From assembly GCA_002339265.1 (NCBI GenBank), contig DDKG01000025.1, forward strand, positions 1-14,654: a DNA stretch of 14,654 nucleotides, read 5' to 3'. This DNA is from Massilia sp. UBA2604 (GTDB lineage Bacteria; Pseudomonadota; Gammaproteobacteria; Burkholderiales; Burkholderiaceae_D). Of this stretch, positions 12,842-14,654 are shown piece after piece. Under the pieces are notes generated by a model. That model worked only from the letters and a program-made list of their open reading frames with translations, did no database searches and was not told the origin of the DNA. A program made the translations under genes and the position numbers. Within the stretch, counting starts at the first letter, position 1. Each line of letters opens with the position of its first letter.

Positions 12842-14654
12842 TCAGGCCGCCTTGGCCTGGGTCACGCGCCGCGTGATGTGCGCCAGCGCAGCGTCGACCT
12901 GGTCGATCAGGATCAGGCACAGGTCGCCCTCGTTGAGGCGATCCAGCGCGCGGTCGATGGCGACGAACTCGCCATTGATCTCTTCCATGTGCGAGGTGCG
13001 GGTGGCGCCGGCCAGGCCCGCGCGTAGCAGCGCGATCACTTCGCCGTCGGCGCGGCCGCGCTGGCACTGGTCCTGGTACAGCAGCACGTCGTCGAAGGAC
13101 TTGCCGAGGATTTCGGTCTGCTGGCGGATGTCCTGGTCGCGGCGGTCGCCGGCGCCGCTGATCACCACCGAACGGCGCTTGGCCGGCATGCTTTCGACGG
13201 CATTGACCAGGGCCGCGATCGCGTCCGGGTTGTGGCCGTAGTCGGCGATGACGGTCGCGCCACGGTAGTCGAACACATTGAAGCGGCCCGGCGCATTGTC
13301 GCTCTCGCCCACGAAAGTCTTGAGGCCCAGGCGGATCGCGTCCCACGCCGTGCCGGTTGCCCAGGCAGCGGCGACGGACGCCATCACGTTCTCGACCTGG
13401 AAGCCCACCACGCCGCCGCGGGTGATCGGCACTTCGCGCAGGTCGATGCGCTCGACGAATTTGCCCTGCGCCGCCACCAGGTGGCCGTCCTCGACGAACA
13501 CCACGCGCCGGCCCTGGGCGCGGTGCATCGCCATGATCGGGTTACCGACGTCCTGGGCGAAGAAGGTGACTTCGCCGCGGGTCTTCTCGGCCATCGCCGC
13601 CACGGTCGGGTCGGCGGCGTTGAGCACCGCCATGCCGCCCACGGCCACGTTCTGCACGATCACGCGTTTCAGCACCGCCAGGTCTTCCAGGGTCGTGATG
13701 TAGTTCAGGCCCAGGTGGTCGCCGGCGCCGATATTGGTCACCACCGCCACCTGGCACTTGTCGAAGGCCAGGCCTTCGCGCAGCAGGCCGCCGCGCGCGG
13801 TCTCGAACACGGCGGCGTCGACGTCCGGGTGCAGCAGGACGTTGCGCGCGCTGCGCGGGCCGCTGCAGTCGCCGCTGTCGATGCGGCGGCCTTCGATGTA
13901 GACGCCGTCGGTATTGGTCATGCCGGTGCGCAGGCCCGAGGCGGTGAGCAGGTGCGCGATCAGGCGCACGGTCGTGGTCTTGCCGTTGGTGCCGGTCACG
14001 GCCACCACCGGGATGCGGCCGTCGTCGCCATCCTTGAACAGGGTGTCGATGATCGCTTCGCCGATCGCGCGCGGCTTGCCGAACGACGGCGCCAGGTGCA
14101 TGCGCAGGCCCGGCGCGGCATTGACTTCGACGATGCCGCCGCCGACGTCTTCCATGGGCTTGAGCACGCTGTCGGCCACCAGGTCGACGCCGCAGATGTC
14201 CAGGCCGATCATGTGGGCTGCCGCGATCGCGCGCTCGGCCACTTCAGGATGGACGTCGTCGGTCACGTCGGTGGCGGTGCCGCCGGTCGACAGGTTGGCG
14301 TTGTTGCGCAAGACCACGCGCTGGCCCAGGCTCGGCACCGAGTCGGCGTTCATCCCCTGCTGCACCAGGGTGCCCAGGGCGATGTCGTCGAAGCGGATCT
14401 TGGTCAGCGAGGTTGCGTGGCCATCGCCGCGGCGCGGGTCGCGATTGACTTCGTCGACCAGCTCGCGCACCGTGTGCTTGCCGTCGCCGATCACCTGCGG
14501 CGGCTCGCGGCGCGCGGCGGCCACCAGCTTGTCGCCGACCACCAGCAGGCGGTAGTCGTGGCCCGGCAGGTAGCGTTCGACCAGGATGTCGTCGCGGAAT
14601 TCGCTGGCGGCCTTGAAACCGGCGTCGAGCTGTTCGCGGGTGGTGACGTTGACC
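12842..14654 (-). CDS. cphA: Cyanophycin synthetase CphA, C-terminal part (cut by window edge)
   Basis: CphA builds cyanophycin, a storage polymer with a poly-aspartate backbone and arginine side chains, adding each amino acid with ATP. The visible 603 residues begin inside the ATP-grasp domain that attaches Asp (ILVERYLPGHDYRLLVVGDKLVAAARREPP ... GIVEVNAAPGLRMHLAPSFGKPRAIGEAIID). They continue through the Mur-ligase-like domain that attaches Arg. The latter carries the P-loop GTNGKTTT (DNA about 13970-13993), SGPRSARNVLLHPDVDAAVFETARGGLLREGL, VVTNIGAGDHLGL, and the C-terminal ligase part FNVFDYRGATVIADYGHNPDAI and VISGAGDRRDQDI. The family is about 870-900 aa, so the first roughly 270-290 residues lie beyond the right edge. 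The frame is intact and key motifs are present, so the enzyme should be active. Convergent with the hydrolase gene. Confidence 0.96.
   Translation of the reverse strand, partial: VNVTTREQLDAGFKAASEFRDDILVERYLPGHDYRLLVVGDKLVAAARREPPQVIGDGKHTVRELVDEVNRDPRRGDGHATSLTKIRFDDIALGTLVQQGMNADSVPSLGQRVVLRNNANLSTGGTATDVTDDVHPEVAERAIAAAHMIGLDICGVDLVADSVLKPMEDVGGGIVEVNAAPGLRMHLAPSFGKPRAIGEAIIDTLFKDGDDGRIPVVAVTGTNGKTTTVRLIAHLLTASGLRTGMTNTDGVYIEGRRIDSGDCSGPRSARNVLLHPDVDAAVFETARGGLLREGLAFDKCQVAVVTNIGAGDHLGLNYITTLEDLAVLKRVIVQNVAVGGMAVLNAADPTVAAMAEKTRGEVTFFAQDVGNPIMAMHRAQGRRVVFVEDGHLVAAQGKFVERIDLREVPITRGGVVGFQVENVMASVAAAWATGTAWDAIRLGLKTFVGESDNAPGRFNVFDYRGATVIADYGHNPDAIAALVNAVESMPAKRRSVVISGAGDRRDQDIRQQTEILGKSFDDVLLYQDQCQRGRADGEVIALLRAGLAGATRTSHMEEINGEFVAIDRALDRLNEGDLCLILIDQVDAALAHITRRVTQAKAA

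Noticed and set aside
13278..14555. Long plus-strand frames opposite cphA, and similar ones opposite proVWX, mutS and the kef-type gene.
   Set aside because: They are Arg/Ala/Ser-rich mirror frames caused by the high GC content; the opposite strand carries clear family motifs throughout.

Overview
The window looks like a chromosomal stretch of a GC-rich betaproteobacterium. The closest fit is Oxalobacteraceae (Massilia/Duganella/Telluria-like). This rests on the strong GC bias at third codon positions, the protein flavour, a cyanophycin synthetase, and a palindromic repeat of the GTTCCCGC/GCGGGAAC type that is common in such genomes. The genus is inference. No rRNA, tRNA, CRISPR array, phage gene or transposase gene is visible. 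Nine genes are complete; mutS (left) and cphA (right) are cut by the window edges.

Left part, all on the minus strand: the N-terminal half of the mismatch-repair gene mutS (1-1425), then proX, proW and proV, read proV->proW->proX from about 5381 down to 1579. These three encode a complete ProU-type glycine betaine/proline ABC importer. proV and proW overlap by 4 bases (ATGA), proW and proX are 17 bases apart, and a hairpin follows proX. A near-consensus sigma-70 promoter (TTGACT, 17 bases, TACAAT) lies about 390 bases upstream of the proV GTG start, so the mRNA should carry a leader of about 360 nt containing a hairpin.

Centre: an AraC-family regulator gene (5475-6335, minus) is divergent from a plus-strand run of four genes with gaps of 50, 28 and 37 bases: a KefB/KefC-type K+/H+ antiporter with a C-terminal nucleotide-binding regulatory domain, a LysR-type regulator, a pirin-family cupin and a two-domain protein (MoaF-like plus SnoaL/NTF2-like). 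The divergent intergenic region holds a 12-bp direct repeat with 20-bp period next to a possible kef promoter, the usual geometry of an AraC-family operator. Betaine uptake and K+ efflux flanking one regulator suggest osmotic or ionic homeostasis. The pirin, LysR and SnoaL-like genes suggest a redox or electrophile-stress element. Both are inferences from context.

Right part: a MaoC-like double-hotdog hydratase gene (minus) overlaps the end of the two-domain gene tail to tail by 62 bp. It is followed by a YcaC-like cysteine hydrolase gene (plus), a 137-bp MITE/REPIN-like palindromic element, a strong hairpin and the C-terminal two thirds of cyanophycin synthetase cphA (minus, running off the right edge).

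I see no clearly new biological system. The most checkable novelties are the putative AraC operator, a possible AUU start for the regulator, the structured proV leader, the MoaF-like/SnoaL-like fusion and the palindromic element.
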